Assembly (NCBI RefSeq): GCF_001640805.2
Contig: NC_066848.1
Location: 8,261,526 to 8,325,525 of the forward strand
Length of the DNA stretch: 64,000 bases
Direction: 5' to 3'
Source: Lates calcarifer
Lineage: Eukaryota > Chordata > Actinopteri > Centropomidae
Position numbers and translations under genes: made by a program. Shown in pieces: positions 48,701 through 60,000 of this stretch. Each line of letters opens with the position of its first letter. Position 1 is the first letter of the stretch. Below the pieces are notes generated by a model that saw only the letters and a list, made by a program, of their open reading frames with translations, was not told the origin of the DNA and did no database searches.

Positions 48701-50909
48701 CACCAACACCTGAGCTGACAAAAGAGGGCTCAGGCATCCAGGGAGCAAAGACGGCCAGCTGAGCTCAGTCTGCTGGGGCAGAGCACAGTTAATGCCAGCC
48801 ATCAACTCCACCATATGGATTTAATGATGCTACCTTTATCTGCTGTCAGCATCACTAAATCAACAGGTATGATCGGCGTAGGTAGGATTCTGCGCTGTCT
48901 GCTTGGGGTAAACTCCATAACTCAAATTGCATGTTTATGCAGAAATTTTTCTTCAAGACAATATGCACGTTGTCCGGTGAAAGTCGTTGAAATTGCTTGG
49001 TGTGAAAGATATTGTCTGTCCTCGCTGTACTCATTGATGTGGCTAGTGTAAGTTACAACTGTGTTAAAGGAGACAGGCAGCACTGTCAGGTCCCCGGCAA
49101 CACAATGGGCGCTACTCATGTGGCCCTGGCTGCTATATGAAAGGGAAAATGTGATCCAATGGTCTGTGCATGGAAGACTGCCTAGGCCTTTTGAGAATGT
49201 ATTTTCTCTTCTGTATAGGATTCCTACAGATGCAAGGAGCGTGCTGTGTTTTAGGGGCCCCGGGGGCTGCCTGTGGGCCATGTTTAAGTCCTCCTCTGTC
49301 CGTCTGCATGCCGCATTTAAACAGATGTTAGGCCCTCCGACATAAATCACACGCTGCATTTCATCTCCGGCACAGTACCGTTTTATGTCATAAGTGTTGC
49401 TGCTCGTAACTTAAAGGGCCCAAATGAGGCATGAGATAGTGACCCGTGCATATTTTAAATGGAACGTACTGCCCATAAAACTCTATGTGATGCTCAGGCT
49501 GCAGGGGATGAGGTATAAGACACGTCAGGGGATCGGATGACAACATTGTTAGATCTGGTTATCTTTTGTGTGAAGATATGTGTGTGTATGAATGACAGAG
49601 ACAGAGAAAGTCTGTATAACTTTGCCCATACTGTAACCAACATTTCACTCGAGTGTAAAACTGATTCCAAGTAAATTTCTGAAACGTTATCAACATAAAA
49701 AGTGAATGAGGAGGATATGTGAATGTCATGTAATGACAAATGGAGTCTGTCAGGAATTAATTGTGATCGGGAAATGTGTATTTGCTCTTAATGATGATGC
49801 TGTTGAAACTACAACATTAAATAAACACACAGCAACAAAATGCAACAAAATGATGATGATAACGTCATTGTATTGTCATGGTTTTGGAGGTCACAGCAAA
49901 CAAATATTTTAGAGACATCACCACATTGAAGACACTTCTTTGTAGGTCTTCTATTCCAAAACTTTTTTTAAAGTCATATTTGACAAATGACTTTTCACAT
50001 CTTTATCACTGAGGAAATTTTGTTGCATTTCAGTATTTTCAATCAGCAGCGCTACCTAAAAAAGGTTATAGGAAAGAGAAGAGAAAAAGGCAGTGAGAGG
50101 GGGGGGACAAGAGACAAAAGATACAGCAGGCAGAGGAAAGAGACTGAAATGGAGAAAGTGATATTAACCTCAAAGCTATGACTAAGTGAAGCTGTGCAGT
50201 TAAATAGCTGGAATCTTGCCGTACGTCATTTCCACTCTGGCTCGCAGTCTGAAGATTAACAGCAGGGCTTTCCAGCAGACCACCTCCCTACTCACCCTGC
50301 TCCCATCATTCTTCTCCTCTTATCCTCATGCACTAACTCCCATCCTCCTCATCCTCAGTCCATATTATAACATTCTTCACTGTGATTGGGAACATTAATG
50401 TTTCTGTAATTAAGTCTGTAATCCAGCATGCAACCGACAGAAAGCAGCGCACAAGAGGTAGTTGAGTCCAAGTCAACCGAAGCAAGAACGTAATTTTCAC
50501 AATTTAATCACATGGCATGGTAAAAAAAATTCCTAAGCTGCTTTGAAATGATGGCAAAAGTACATTAATGACCTAATGTCAAAATATTTGCTGAGTAGAA
50601 ATGTGTCCAGGAAAAAAAAAAAAGCACACCACACCATGCGGCAATGAATCCCATCAGAACATGACGGTGATTCCCCCAATAGAGACCAGAGCGTGATGAG
50701 GGCAGTCGTCACTTAATTGATTTCTCAGTGGAATCCAAATGGTGGTTTTCAGTCCAAGCTCAACTTAGTTTCATGCACTGGCATCCAGAGCAACTGGGCC
50801 TCCTGCCAACATACCACCCTTGTGAAACCAGAATGAATTCCCGTCGAGTCTGAATAAGACGTAACAGCTTCAAAACAGACAAATCCAGAGGAGTTTTGGC
50901 GTCTCTTGA

Positions 50910-50954
<45 letters not shown>

Positions 50955-53900
50955 CCATGCTCTCGTCCCAGTCTTCATGTCAGCACCAGACAATTAGAGG
51001 CCTGACCCTGTAAGGCCTCGCAGGTCTCCCGCCTGTGGAAAGCATGGGAACCCTCAGAGCAGAAAACTGGCAGTAACTCTACAAGAACATGGTTCAACTC
51101 TCTCCGATGCGCGTGTATGAACGCACACACACATACACATGCATGTTCAATGGTGGTTAGGGGGTTCACCTCCCCACGACCCAAGCAGCGAGGCATGCTA
51201 AACTTTGACCCCTCTCATTATCTATCCAGACATTGAGGTTTGGGCTGGGGTGATAACCTTTGAACCCTGACTTTTAACCCAGGGGCTGGATTGGGCTAGG
51301 ACAGTCTTGTGTGTGTGTTTACACGAGTGTGTGTGTTTATGTGTGATACACAGAGAAAAAGATTTCTCTGCCCTGTAGATATATATGTAGATATATATAT
51401 GTGGTGTATATACCACATCCCTCTCTCCCTGACCTTTTCTAATATTGTACCTTGTTCTCTCTATAGGCTTAAGGCTCTGTTTTTGTGGATGAGAGGGCTG
51501 ATATTAGATGTGTAGAACCAGTCCCTCTGGGATTATATGGAGTTTATGTAGTAATTGTCATAATAAAGTTTTATATTGAAGAGCCTTTGGAGAAAATTGC
51601 AAGGTTGTATGAAACATGTCTGTGTGTATCTGTGTGTCTGAGAAAGAAGAAACTGAGGGCTTTGAAAGTAAGTTTTGTAAGCAGCATGGGTAATACAAGT
51701 GAGAAAGGATATTTATACTTCCCAGCATATTCTGACAGTTTTATACTGTATACACGAGTGCAGCTGTAAACAAATAAAAAAGACTCCGTGTAGAGCCTGT
51801 ATTTCTTCTCTTCCATGTTCTCCACTGTGTAGGTACACAATAACAACAATCATAAACTCCTAAATCAAAGTTAGTGAGGCTAAACATGCTTTTGTGCAAA
51901 GTAGGCATGACCATAAATTTTGAGTTAAAAATAAACTGGACTTGTTGCTTTGGTTTCCCCTTGCTGTTTCACAATGTGTGGTTGCTGTGTGGCCTAAATG
52001 CTGGCTGTGTCTGTGTACTGAATCACTTTTCACCATGTTCAGCTGCTCCTGCTGCAGCGTTTACCTTTCTGCACAGCCAAGACCACGCCTGCACCACCAA
52101 AATATACAACGGCCAGAATAAAAAACATTTTCTCCGGTGTAACTGCAGGGCAAACGTCAGTCAGCCTGCTGGACTATATATTTGCTCCACAGCAAATAGC
52201 CTCTGACAAGAGGAGGGGGGCTGCAAATAAGTGCCTCAAAAGTGGTCAGGGCTTAACGATTTCATAGCGACACGGCTTTGGTTTTGCTGACTGCACTTGA
52301 CTAACAATGACCTCAACTCAGCTGTTAGATATTAGCTAATCTGTCCTTAATAGCACCAAATGAAATCTGATTCTGTGTAGTAATTATTTTTCTCTCCCTT
52401 CAGTGTCGAAGGTGTGCCCTCCGTGTGACAATGAGCTGAAAGCAGACAACATCATGGAGCATTACTGTGCTAGTGACTTTGGTAAGTACCAGCAATTGAA
52501 AAGAGTGAGACCTGCATATAGGCACATACATGACACAGTACAGGGCAGATTAATCTACAGCAATCAAAACCAGTCTGTCCTTGTGGGGTTCTTAGTGGAA
52601 AAAACTACAGCTGTAACACTCACCTGTTGCCCACAGGTGGCACAGGCTTTAAAACTGCAGCAGCTACTACATTCTTTGCCTGTAGGTGGCACCACTGACT
52701 ACCGAACTACTGGTGCAAGAATCAGTTCAATTAGAAGACAAGTACAACTGTGCAAAGAAAACATTTCACCACAGGCTTCATTGGGAGTAACAAGCCTCTT
52801 TTGTTGTTGGTTTCCGAATATAAATTTATTGTCTCAGTTTTGATCTTCCTTTACATTACATAAACTGGTGAGTATTTGTAGAACAATAGTCAAAATGAGC
52901 ACAGACATGAACAAGCAGAACACACATTATTAAGTATTCCCTGTTCTACCATAACCCCTTTCTTCTTATAAACTGATACATTAATTAAGAGTTTTCAGTC
53001 CCTAATGCCCACTCAACACAAATTTCTAAACTTTCCACTTTGCAGCAGTCCAGTTTCACCACAGTAATGACCCTGTACACAAAGCCAGAACATAATTATT
53101 CCATTATTTCTGCTCATCGAGGCTTTTGGCCCATGACACTGTGCAGCAGATGAATTTCTGCTTGCATGGACTATTGCCCTAGTCTTGAGAGTTAATGACA
53201 CACTGCTCTGTATTTTCTCTGGTCATAAGAGTATAAGCACTGGACTAGAAATTGTGACCAAAAGAGAAAAAAAAAAATACTCAAACCTTGGGGAATCATG
53301 AAGAACATGGCTTATGTTTCTGAACAAATTAGTGAGAGTAGTGTAACTGAAAATGAAGTATGGCTGAAAACCTTATTTCTATGCTGCTGTGTCCCACAGA
53401 AGAGATGTCTGCAGTTTTTAGTTTCTGGTAATTACCCACACCTCCAAAATGTCTTGGATACAAAGAATGACCCATTATAAATCATAAATTAATAAACACC
53501 CAGCACATCACATCCAATAACTACAACAAGCTTTATACACACTGCTCACACTCTCAGCTGTAGCCAAAACATAGGCTCATCCACTATAATTAATCATGAC
53601 ATAACCAAATCACAGATATTTGTCTGATTAATTGCAGGATTGTATATTGCAATCTTTTAACATGAGGGTGTATTCAGGGATCAGAGAGCAACACACAGAT
53701 TCTTTCTGTTCATTAGAATGAAACATGATTACATGTGAAAGCAGATAGCCGGACATTTTATGGGCTATGAATGTATGTGACTGAAGGAGACGTAAGGATG
53801 AATAAAGAAGTCAAGATAACTATGATGTATGGATTTGGAGATCAAGGCAAGAATGACTCTATGGTGTTATTCTATAGGGCGATGGCAGATTACAGTTTGA

Positions 53901-55829
53901 TCTCACACCTCATGAACGTTGTTACCTATTCATCTTGGGACACTATTCACCATGAGATCATTTTGAACTTCGTGTTTTGTTACAGTCTATTTTTGATGTC
54001 TGATCTTTCCACATTCCTTGTTGTACCATCGAGCAGCAAAATAACAAGAGTAGAACAGAAAAGCGGCTAGGACGAGAGTCTGGCAGGACACGTGGCCCAC
54101 ACCTGGTTGGTACAGTAGGGGAACTTAAGGAAAACCTGCTCCCCCTCAAAGTGACAGCACACTTCTCTCTCTTTCCCTTTCCATCTGCTTCTACCTCTGC
54201 TCTGACTTTAAAGAATTAATTCGTATACTGACGTGGGCACAGCTTGTCACAAGGATATTGGCCAGGCTGCACAGTGGGCCCCACTGGATCACATATGACT
54301 GAATACGGGTGGGCAGTCAAAGGGAGGGAAATAATTTTATCCCTCCTATCTTTGCTGAACACACACATATATAACATGAATGCATTCATTCACAAAAGTA
54401 CACAGGCACTCAGGTATGTCGGCACGCAAATGCAGCATATAAACACACGTCCTGAGTGAAGAGGCTGGATGTGAATCAGGATGAAAGGCGAATCAACACA
54501 CACATTCCTCCTTGAACATGCTATCACTTCACATGTACTGTATACGTATCAGAGTGTACCGAGGGGTGTTTACGCAACTGTAGACAAGCAGGCGAGAAGT
54601 GAAATGGCGCTCTTCCAACAGGCTTGAGTACATAGCGAAGCTTCATACCAACCCTGCGCCTTTGCCCGGTCCATGATTGATTTCACCTGTCAAAAATGTT
54701 CACCCAGAGAATTCCGCTCTCAAATGCTTGGCAGTTAAATTTTAATCTCTCAAATTTAAAAATATGAACTTATAAACATGAATGTCGACGGGAGACACAA
54801 GTCAGGACTTCATCAGGCTGATAGACCTGAGTTTGCCGTAACCAAACTCCACATATACTGAAAACTGTGCACAGAGGTTATTTGTTCTGTACGTTTTCTT
54901 AAAGATACACAACTGTGTGCACAAAGGGTAAAAAAAGAACAAAAATAAGGACTAAAAACCTGGTTTGAACTTGACGGCTGAAAGATTTGACTTTTTTTTT
55001 TAGGCTTGAAAAAGAAAAGAAAGCATTTTGACCTGGTAAAAGACCTGGTACAATCAAACAGAAATGTCAATTGCCATGTAATTTAAGGGTCAGCACTTGA
55101 AAGATTTGGGTAAAGGAAAGAACAGCTTGAAAGACTTAAATCTTGACTTGCAACATCCAGAGGAAGACTTGTGATTGGCCTGAACTTGTGCTAAAATACT
55201 TGTAACCCCAAAAAATGTCCTCCTTGTCATTTATGGGTTTTCCCCAAGTCAGACACAAACAGAAACACAGGATGCACTTTTTGTATGTGGTGGGAGAAGT
55301 TAAATGATGATTCCCAGGAGAGGTGTAAAATAGCTACTTCTCTGGCGCAGCACAGAGCTCCGAGATACTCTTGCAAGGAAAATAAATGTCACAGCTGCTC
55401 AAAGCAGAGGGGGACAGAGTGACACGTGAACTTCTTTTGGGCATAAGTATCTGTATTTTATATAGAATAAAAGAGTTAAAATATCTGTCTTCTTCCTCAG
55501 CCCTCAAGATGAAAATTAAGGAGGTGAAGAAGGAAAAGGGTGACCGAAAGCTGATTGCAGCACAAAAGAAAAAGAAAGTGCTGAAGCAGGGTGTGCTGAG
55601 GAAGAAGGACCTGAAGAAACTGACCCTGTACATCAAGAATGGTGCCAACTGCCCATGCTCCCAGTTGGACAGCCTAGGCTCCAACTTCCTCATCATGGGC
55701 CGCAAAGTGGACCAGCAACTGCTGCTCATGTCCATTCACAAGTGGGACAAGAAGAGCAAGGAGCTCAAGTTTGCCATCAAGTACATGAAGTCCCATCAGT
55801 GTCCCACCTACCACACCGTCTTCCAGTGA
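45170..55829 (+). CDS. sfrp5: sfrp5, secreted frizzled-related protein 5 (3 exons, complete)
   Basis: Exons 45170-45722, 52404-52481 and 55501-55829 join in phase 1 at both GT-AG junctions to give 319 aa (human SFRP5 about 317). Residues 1-35 are a signal peptide with a Leu-rich core. The mature chain starts near DDYDYYSWQSD. A frizzled cysteine-rich domain (about 61-170) has all ten cysteines and the motifs QCVDIPADLRLCHNVGY, FLCSLFAPVCLDRPIYPC and FPWPEMLTC. A C-terminal netrin-like domain (about 189-316) has six cysteines, a lysine-rich heparin-binding stretch (AQKKKKVLK) and FLIMGRKVDQQLLL. The family binds Wnts and Frizzleds outside the cell and antagonises Wnt signalling. LAKRCHADTQVF, YGFPWPEM, FPIDNDLC and GDRKLI point to SFRP5 rather than SFRP1, although the C-terminal end looks like SFRP1. 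It is divergent from golga7b, as in mammals. Confidence 0.96.
45969..46000 (+). promoter_or_regulatory. Intronic AATAAA pair in sfrp5 intron 1
   Basis: Two exact AATAAA hexamers (45969-45974 and 45995-46000) lie in AT-rich sequence about 180-210 nt past the in-frame stop that would be reached by reading through the exon 1 donor. They could serve as an intronic polyadenylation site. AATAAA also occurs by chance in such sequence. Confidence 0.3.
46683..46716. repeat. (CA)n microsatellite
   Basis: This is a CA run in sfrp5 intron 1, with CG interruptions at its start. Confidence 0.9.
47160..47260 (+). promoter_or_regulatory. Candidate intronic enhancer: homeodomain motif cluster
   Basis: Two exact copies of AGGCCAATTA (47189-47198, 47205-47214) are followed by the palindrome ACTAATTAGT (47225-47234), a classic homeodomain dimer-type site. 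A SOX-like CCTTTGTT is at about 47165-47172, and a MEIS/TGIF-like TGACAGG follows at 47240-47246. Enhancer function is inference from motif density only. Confidence 0.35.
48308..48330. repeat. (CA)n microsatellite
   Basis: This is a CA run of about 11 units in sfrp5 intron 1. Confidence 0.9.
48720..49520 (+). promoter_or_regulatory. Candidate conserved non-coding block in sfrp5 intron 1
   Basis: This stretch of about 800 bp has balanced composition, is free of simple repeats and is unlike the low-complexity DNA around it. It contains three CATAAA/TTTATG (CDX/HOX-like) sites within 140 bp (49341, 49382, 49474). Conservation cannot be shown from one sequence, so this is a lead only. Confidence 0.25.
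50911..50953. repeat. (GT)n microsatellite
   Basis: This is an uninterrupted GT run of about 21 units in sfrp5 intron 1. Confidence 0.95.
51378..51417. repeat. AT-rich run with small inverted repeat
   Basis: A GATATATATGTA-type run is followed by TGTGGTGTATATACCACA, a 6-bp stem with a 6-nt loop. Confidence 0.7.
52404..52481 (+). CDS. sfrp5: sfrp5 exon 2 (CRD-NTR linker, start of NTR)
   Basis: This 78-bp exon is phase 1 to phase 1, with acceptor TCTCCCTTCAG and a near-consensus donor GTAAGTACC. It encodes VSKVCPPCDNELKADNIMEH and YCASDF, carrying the first three NTR cysteines (C189, C192, C206). It corresponds in size and phase to the short middle exon of vertebrate SFRP1/SFRP5 genes. Confidence 0.95.
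52482..55500 (+). other. sfrp5: sfrp5 intron 2 content
   Basis: This 3.0-kb intron opens with an in-frame read-through that stays open to 52843 and is not conserved family sequence. A degenerate copy of a common teleost CTTGAAAGACTT-type repeat lies at about 54955-55195. The rest is unremarkable AT-rich sequence. Confidence 0.55.
54955..55195 (+). repeat. Degenerate teleost CTTGAAAGACTT-type repeat
   Basis: Iterated words such as TTTGAACTTGACGGCTGAAAG, GACTTGCAAC, CAGCTTGAAAGACTTAAATC and TTGACTTGCAAC resemble a common fish interspersed repeat. It lies in sfrp5 intron 2. Confidence 0.4.
55501..55829 (+). CDS. sfrp5: sfrp5 exon 3 (netrin-like domain, stop)
   Basis: The acceptor is TCTTCTTCCTCAG. 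The exon encodes ALKMKIKEVKKEKGDRKLI, the basic AQKKKKVLK stretch, the NCPCSQLDSLGSNFLIMGRKV block and HKWDKKSKELKFAIKYM, and ends CPTYHTVFQ with TGA at 55827-55829. The last three NTR cysteines are here. The opposite-strand open frames at 55334-55940 are shadows of this exon. Confidence 0.96.
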
Positions 55830-57090
55830 CGTAGCTCGCTGTGCTGCTCGCAGAGTCCACAGACGTTCCCCACACTCCTGTTCCACGTAGATCTTAATTC
55901 TCGTTCCACTAATGTGTCCCTGAACCCCAGATCCCTGCAAAATCTTTTACCAGCCCACAAAATAGTCCTACAAGGGGTTGCAGGGTGGTCAAGCCTTTAT
56001 TTTCACAGCTTTAGCATGAATCAGGTAGTCAAGGGGGTCGTTCTGATCTACTTAGATGAATCAGACATATTAATGTTGGCGAGGTGAAAAGCTGCCAAAA
56101 AGAAACCACAGATTTATAACAATGACAAAGAAAAACTGACATCTACCCCCTACAGTTTAATAGAATCCTCCTTAACAATTCTCCTTTCCTTTTCTGATAT
56201 AGTAGAACCAATCATTTGTATGATATCTTACAGCAACTTTATCAATAAGATAGCATTATTAGTAGTATTAAGAAATGGGGACCTAAAGATTTGAGGCAAC
56301 TATTGGAGGGAAAACATGTTTGATAATGTGATGATTATAGATGGACAGAATGGGATGGGAGCTGAGTGGGAAGGCAGGGTTTGCTTCTGTGCTGACAGAA
56401 ATGATACGCTACAGTACATGTGGGCTGTGCAATGGGCCAGCGTGCACCCTGGCACAGAGCTCCCGGGAACAACATCAAAGCAGAGAAATGTAGATGATCC
56501 ACTTAACTGTATGTTTTAATAATGTAAAAAGTAGGTAATTCAGATGAATACTAGATTATTAGAAAACTGGGCTTTTTTCTTTTATCCCTGCTGGGAAAGA
56601 AGACCGATGGAATGAGACAGACTGACGGACTGGATGATGCTTCCACTGACTTTGTACAGCACCGTTTTGCGGCCTGTAAGAGGGAAACTTGAATTTTTTT
56701 TTTTCTTTTTGAATTGGAGAGAGAAGGAGAATAAACAAGTGGTGCATAAAAGAGAAAGAAAGAGGGAGAAAGAGACTCTGGACAGAACCAACAATGTTGG
56801 GTTGATAAGTCTCTGGTACTCGCTATTTTTCACTATCACTCTTCAAATATTTCCTCTTTTTTTGTACTTACATTTTTAAATTTGCTTCAGTTAAATTTCT
56901 ATGGTATGAAAGCAGAAATCATACATACAGACATAGCACCTGAATTCACTGTTGCAGTAGCAATAAGAGATGAAAAATTAACTCTGACAATATTTTTTAA
57001 TCAGTTAACCTGTAAGTAGTTCTGTTGCTGAAATACATCTTTGTTTTACAAAAAAGTAAATGAATAAAATATATTTGAAATTTTTATAAA
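55830..57090 (+). other. sfrp5: sfrp5 3' UTR
   Basis: This is non-coding sequence after the sfrp5 stop. Plus-strand AATAAA signals occur at 56730-56735 and 57063-57068, so the transcript probably ends near 56.75 or 57.09 kb. The first 150 nt are relatively GC-rich and the rest becomes AT-rich. The short open frames here have no similarity that I recognise. Confidence 0.55.
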
Positions 57091-60000
57091 GAACTTTGGA
57101 AATGTGCCATTTCTTTATTAGTATGATTAAACCACAAAGTGTGTGCACACTCAACCATGAAAAAAAAAATCCTTTTCTGACTTTATCACCTAGACAAAAT
57201 CTCAGTTTTACATTGATCTGATTTTGACAATTTTATTTACTTTAAAATGTTCTATTATTGATTTTTAAGTAGAAAATGAAGCTCAGCAAAGCATTATACA
57301 GACCTAACCTAAGTTGCTGTTTTGAGGGTACATATAAGATTGTGAAAGTGCATGTGGCCTGCCATGCACCTTCATTTCTCCTTTCAAAGGGATGAAGGAG
57401 GTGAAACCTCAATTGCACTCTGTGCAATGCCAGAATCTTCCAGATCCACATTGGGGCTCTCAGCTTTACACAAAACCTGGGCTACAAAACAGCCAGTATT
57501 TAATGTCAGAGCAGGCTGCACTGTAACTGACCAACTTTGTCAAAGCCACCCAGAGTTTAATCAAAACGCACACAGGACTAAATCACTAAAATAAAAAGAT
57601 TTGACATCTGTTCTCCAAAATGCAAGATGAATCAATTGTGACAAAGTACAATGTTTATTGTCTTCCACCCATATTTCCCAGAATGTGGAGACGTTTGGAG
57701 GCTGTTCGAAGCATGAATGCCAGTAGAGTGATGACCGATTTCCAACTGATTGTGGAGATAGTGCACACTCTGTCTTTAAGCCGTGGAATGACAAGAACAG
57801 GAGGGGACGGGGATAATGGGTAGACCTACACGTTCTCTGTGAGTGACTGAAAAAGATAAACACTGAGCTAGAAATTCAAATTCCACCAAGGTGAAGAGAG
57901 ATTTGTTGGAAAGTGTTGACCCACTCTTTCAGAGCTGAATCAGCCCCCATGCAGTGGACTACATTAAGCTTAGAGGGGAATGATGAGCAGCTTTCATAAA
58001 GCAACATGTGGTAAATTAGTGAACTCAAGGTGGAGACAGACAAAGAAAGGGAAGGTGAAAAAGGAGCCAGGGGAGAAACTTGGCTGGGTCCCACAGACAC
58101 CTATCAGCACCTCCTCAAAGGTCACTTCATGTAGTTAATAAGGGCCTGATGAGGGACCAGTGACACACATGGAAACACACACATACACTCAGAAGACACG
58201 CATGTCGGGAAATAAATTACTACAAGCTGCTGTTGTCTTTCTTCCAATGAGACCTCAGTTCAAACAAATATCAGTTTCATCGACATACATGCACTAGCAC
58301 ACTGACTGGTTACAGAAAAGTAGTGCAGAAAGACCATTGCCGCCACACACACACACACACATACACACACACACACACACACTAATACAAATGTCCTTCT
58401 CAACCACACACACACACACATACACACACACAAAGTGTAGATGAATGGCCACATTGTCTATTTTTATTGCAGCGTGCTGATAAGCAGCACCTTTTTCACA
58501 GCTGAATAGCAGCCGTCTGTCTGGCAGTCACCTGCACACACACACACACTCTCTCTCACAGACATATACGCATCTCAACAATCATTCGAACACTGTAGAA
58601 ACTATTAATCTTAACAAGTCACACATTATCACATTAGTGTACATTCTAGGACTTAATGTTGTAATTTGCTTTTTAATTAATCATTCTTTCCCTCACCCAC
58701 CCACGTTTTTCTTCAGTTGGTGATTTTCTTGATTTTCCATCACTTCTTTCGACAAAGCCCAGAGAGATGGGTGTGAACAATTTACAACCACTTTTTTCAG
58801 TATTTGAGAAAATATTTTTTTGTGTGATAAAGTTCATTTGGGAAATGAGCTAATGAAGCCTGAATGTGTGCACTGTAAATGAGATTTACAGTATATTTTT
58901 TTTACACATACCAACACCGAAACCAGTGGCTATGAAATGCTGATCTCCTCCAGTTATATCAAATCTCTTTATCAGTGTGATTTTATTTGATTTCTTTACA
59001 AGTTACGGTCAATGAAAGAACAAATATATACTGATCCAATATTCAATATTAGATTTTGTAACTTTGCTCCACTTTTCAGGATGGATGGAAATAGCATTTT
59101 AGAAAGAAATGTAAATCAGGAAAGAGGCCCTGTACTGGGCAACTGACATTTACTGCTGATGTTTTAAACTTCATTGTCTTTGGACAAGGTATTCTGCATT
59201 GGCAACAAATTTCCTTAAAAGAAGTTTTTAAAAAAGGTTACGACTGACTGAGATGCAAAAGATCATTTTACTACTTTCTATTTGATATTACTTTATCAGT
59301 ACAAGTTGGAATAATCTCAACATTTGATTAGATTTTTTAATTTTTTTACCTAAAACATTAATGCAGACATGAACATGCACTTGCACACCAGTGACCGCAC
59401 GAACACAAATACATGCTCATACACGTTAATCAGATTTGACTGGTCTACCTCAACAGAAAGAGACCATTATATAACGTCCTGGAGAGCCAGAAGAATTTCT
59501 ATTAGTTGCAGCAAGCCTCTCTCTACCCACCACACAAGGTACCATTAAAGCAGCATTAGAAAGTAAGCCAACATCCTTCTGGTCTGAACCTCTAGACCAC
59601 CTGTCTGCAGGAAGGGAGGATAGCAAGAGTCGTACATTCATTTAGAAGAGGAGAGTGAGAGAGGGTGGAAACAGCAGCACATGGACAGAAGGACTGTACT
59701 GGCTCCGAGCCTTGGCCTGCCTTGCTCAGTAAAATGCATTAAAGATGTTGCGTTTTGTTACGTGTGTGTGCGTGTGTGTGTTGGTGTGTGTTTGTGGATG
59801 TGAATAAGTGTGCCGTGTAGACTCCCTTTAAAAGGCCTAGAGCAAGCCAGGGAATCATTTTCTCCCTATAATAAAGTCAGAGAAACTTTCTACATGTGGT
59901 ACACCCACAGTGAGAAGGCTGCTTTCCACAACACTGGCTCTCATTTACATGCAAACTTGCTCGAGCCGAAAAGCCAGTTTCAGCTAGCTGAGTAATTTTC

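Larger units (their letters stand above)
45723..52403 (+). other. sfrp5: sfrp5 intron 1 content
   Basis: This 6.7-kb intron holds microsatellites at 46683-46716, 48308-48330, 50911-50953 and an AT/TA run at 51378-51402. It also has GA-rich stretches (47083-47350, 50070-50165), a homeodomain-motif cluster (47160-47260) and a compositionally complex block (about 48720-49520) that looks like a candidate enhancer. No additional exon is recognisable. Confidence 0.6.

Noticed and set aside
52404..52843. Open frame running from sfrp5 exon 2 into intron 2
   Set aside because: Only the first 78 bp are conserved family sequence. A near-perfect donor GTAAGT at 52482 ends the exon and the remainder is intron.
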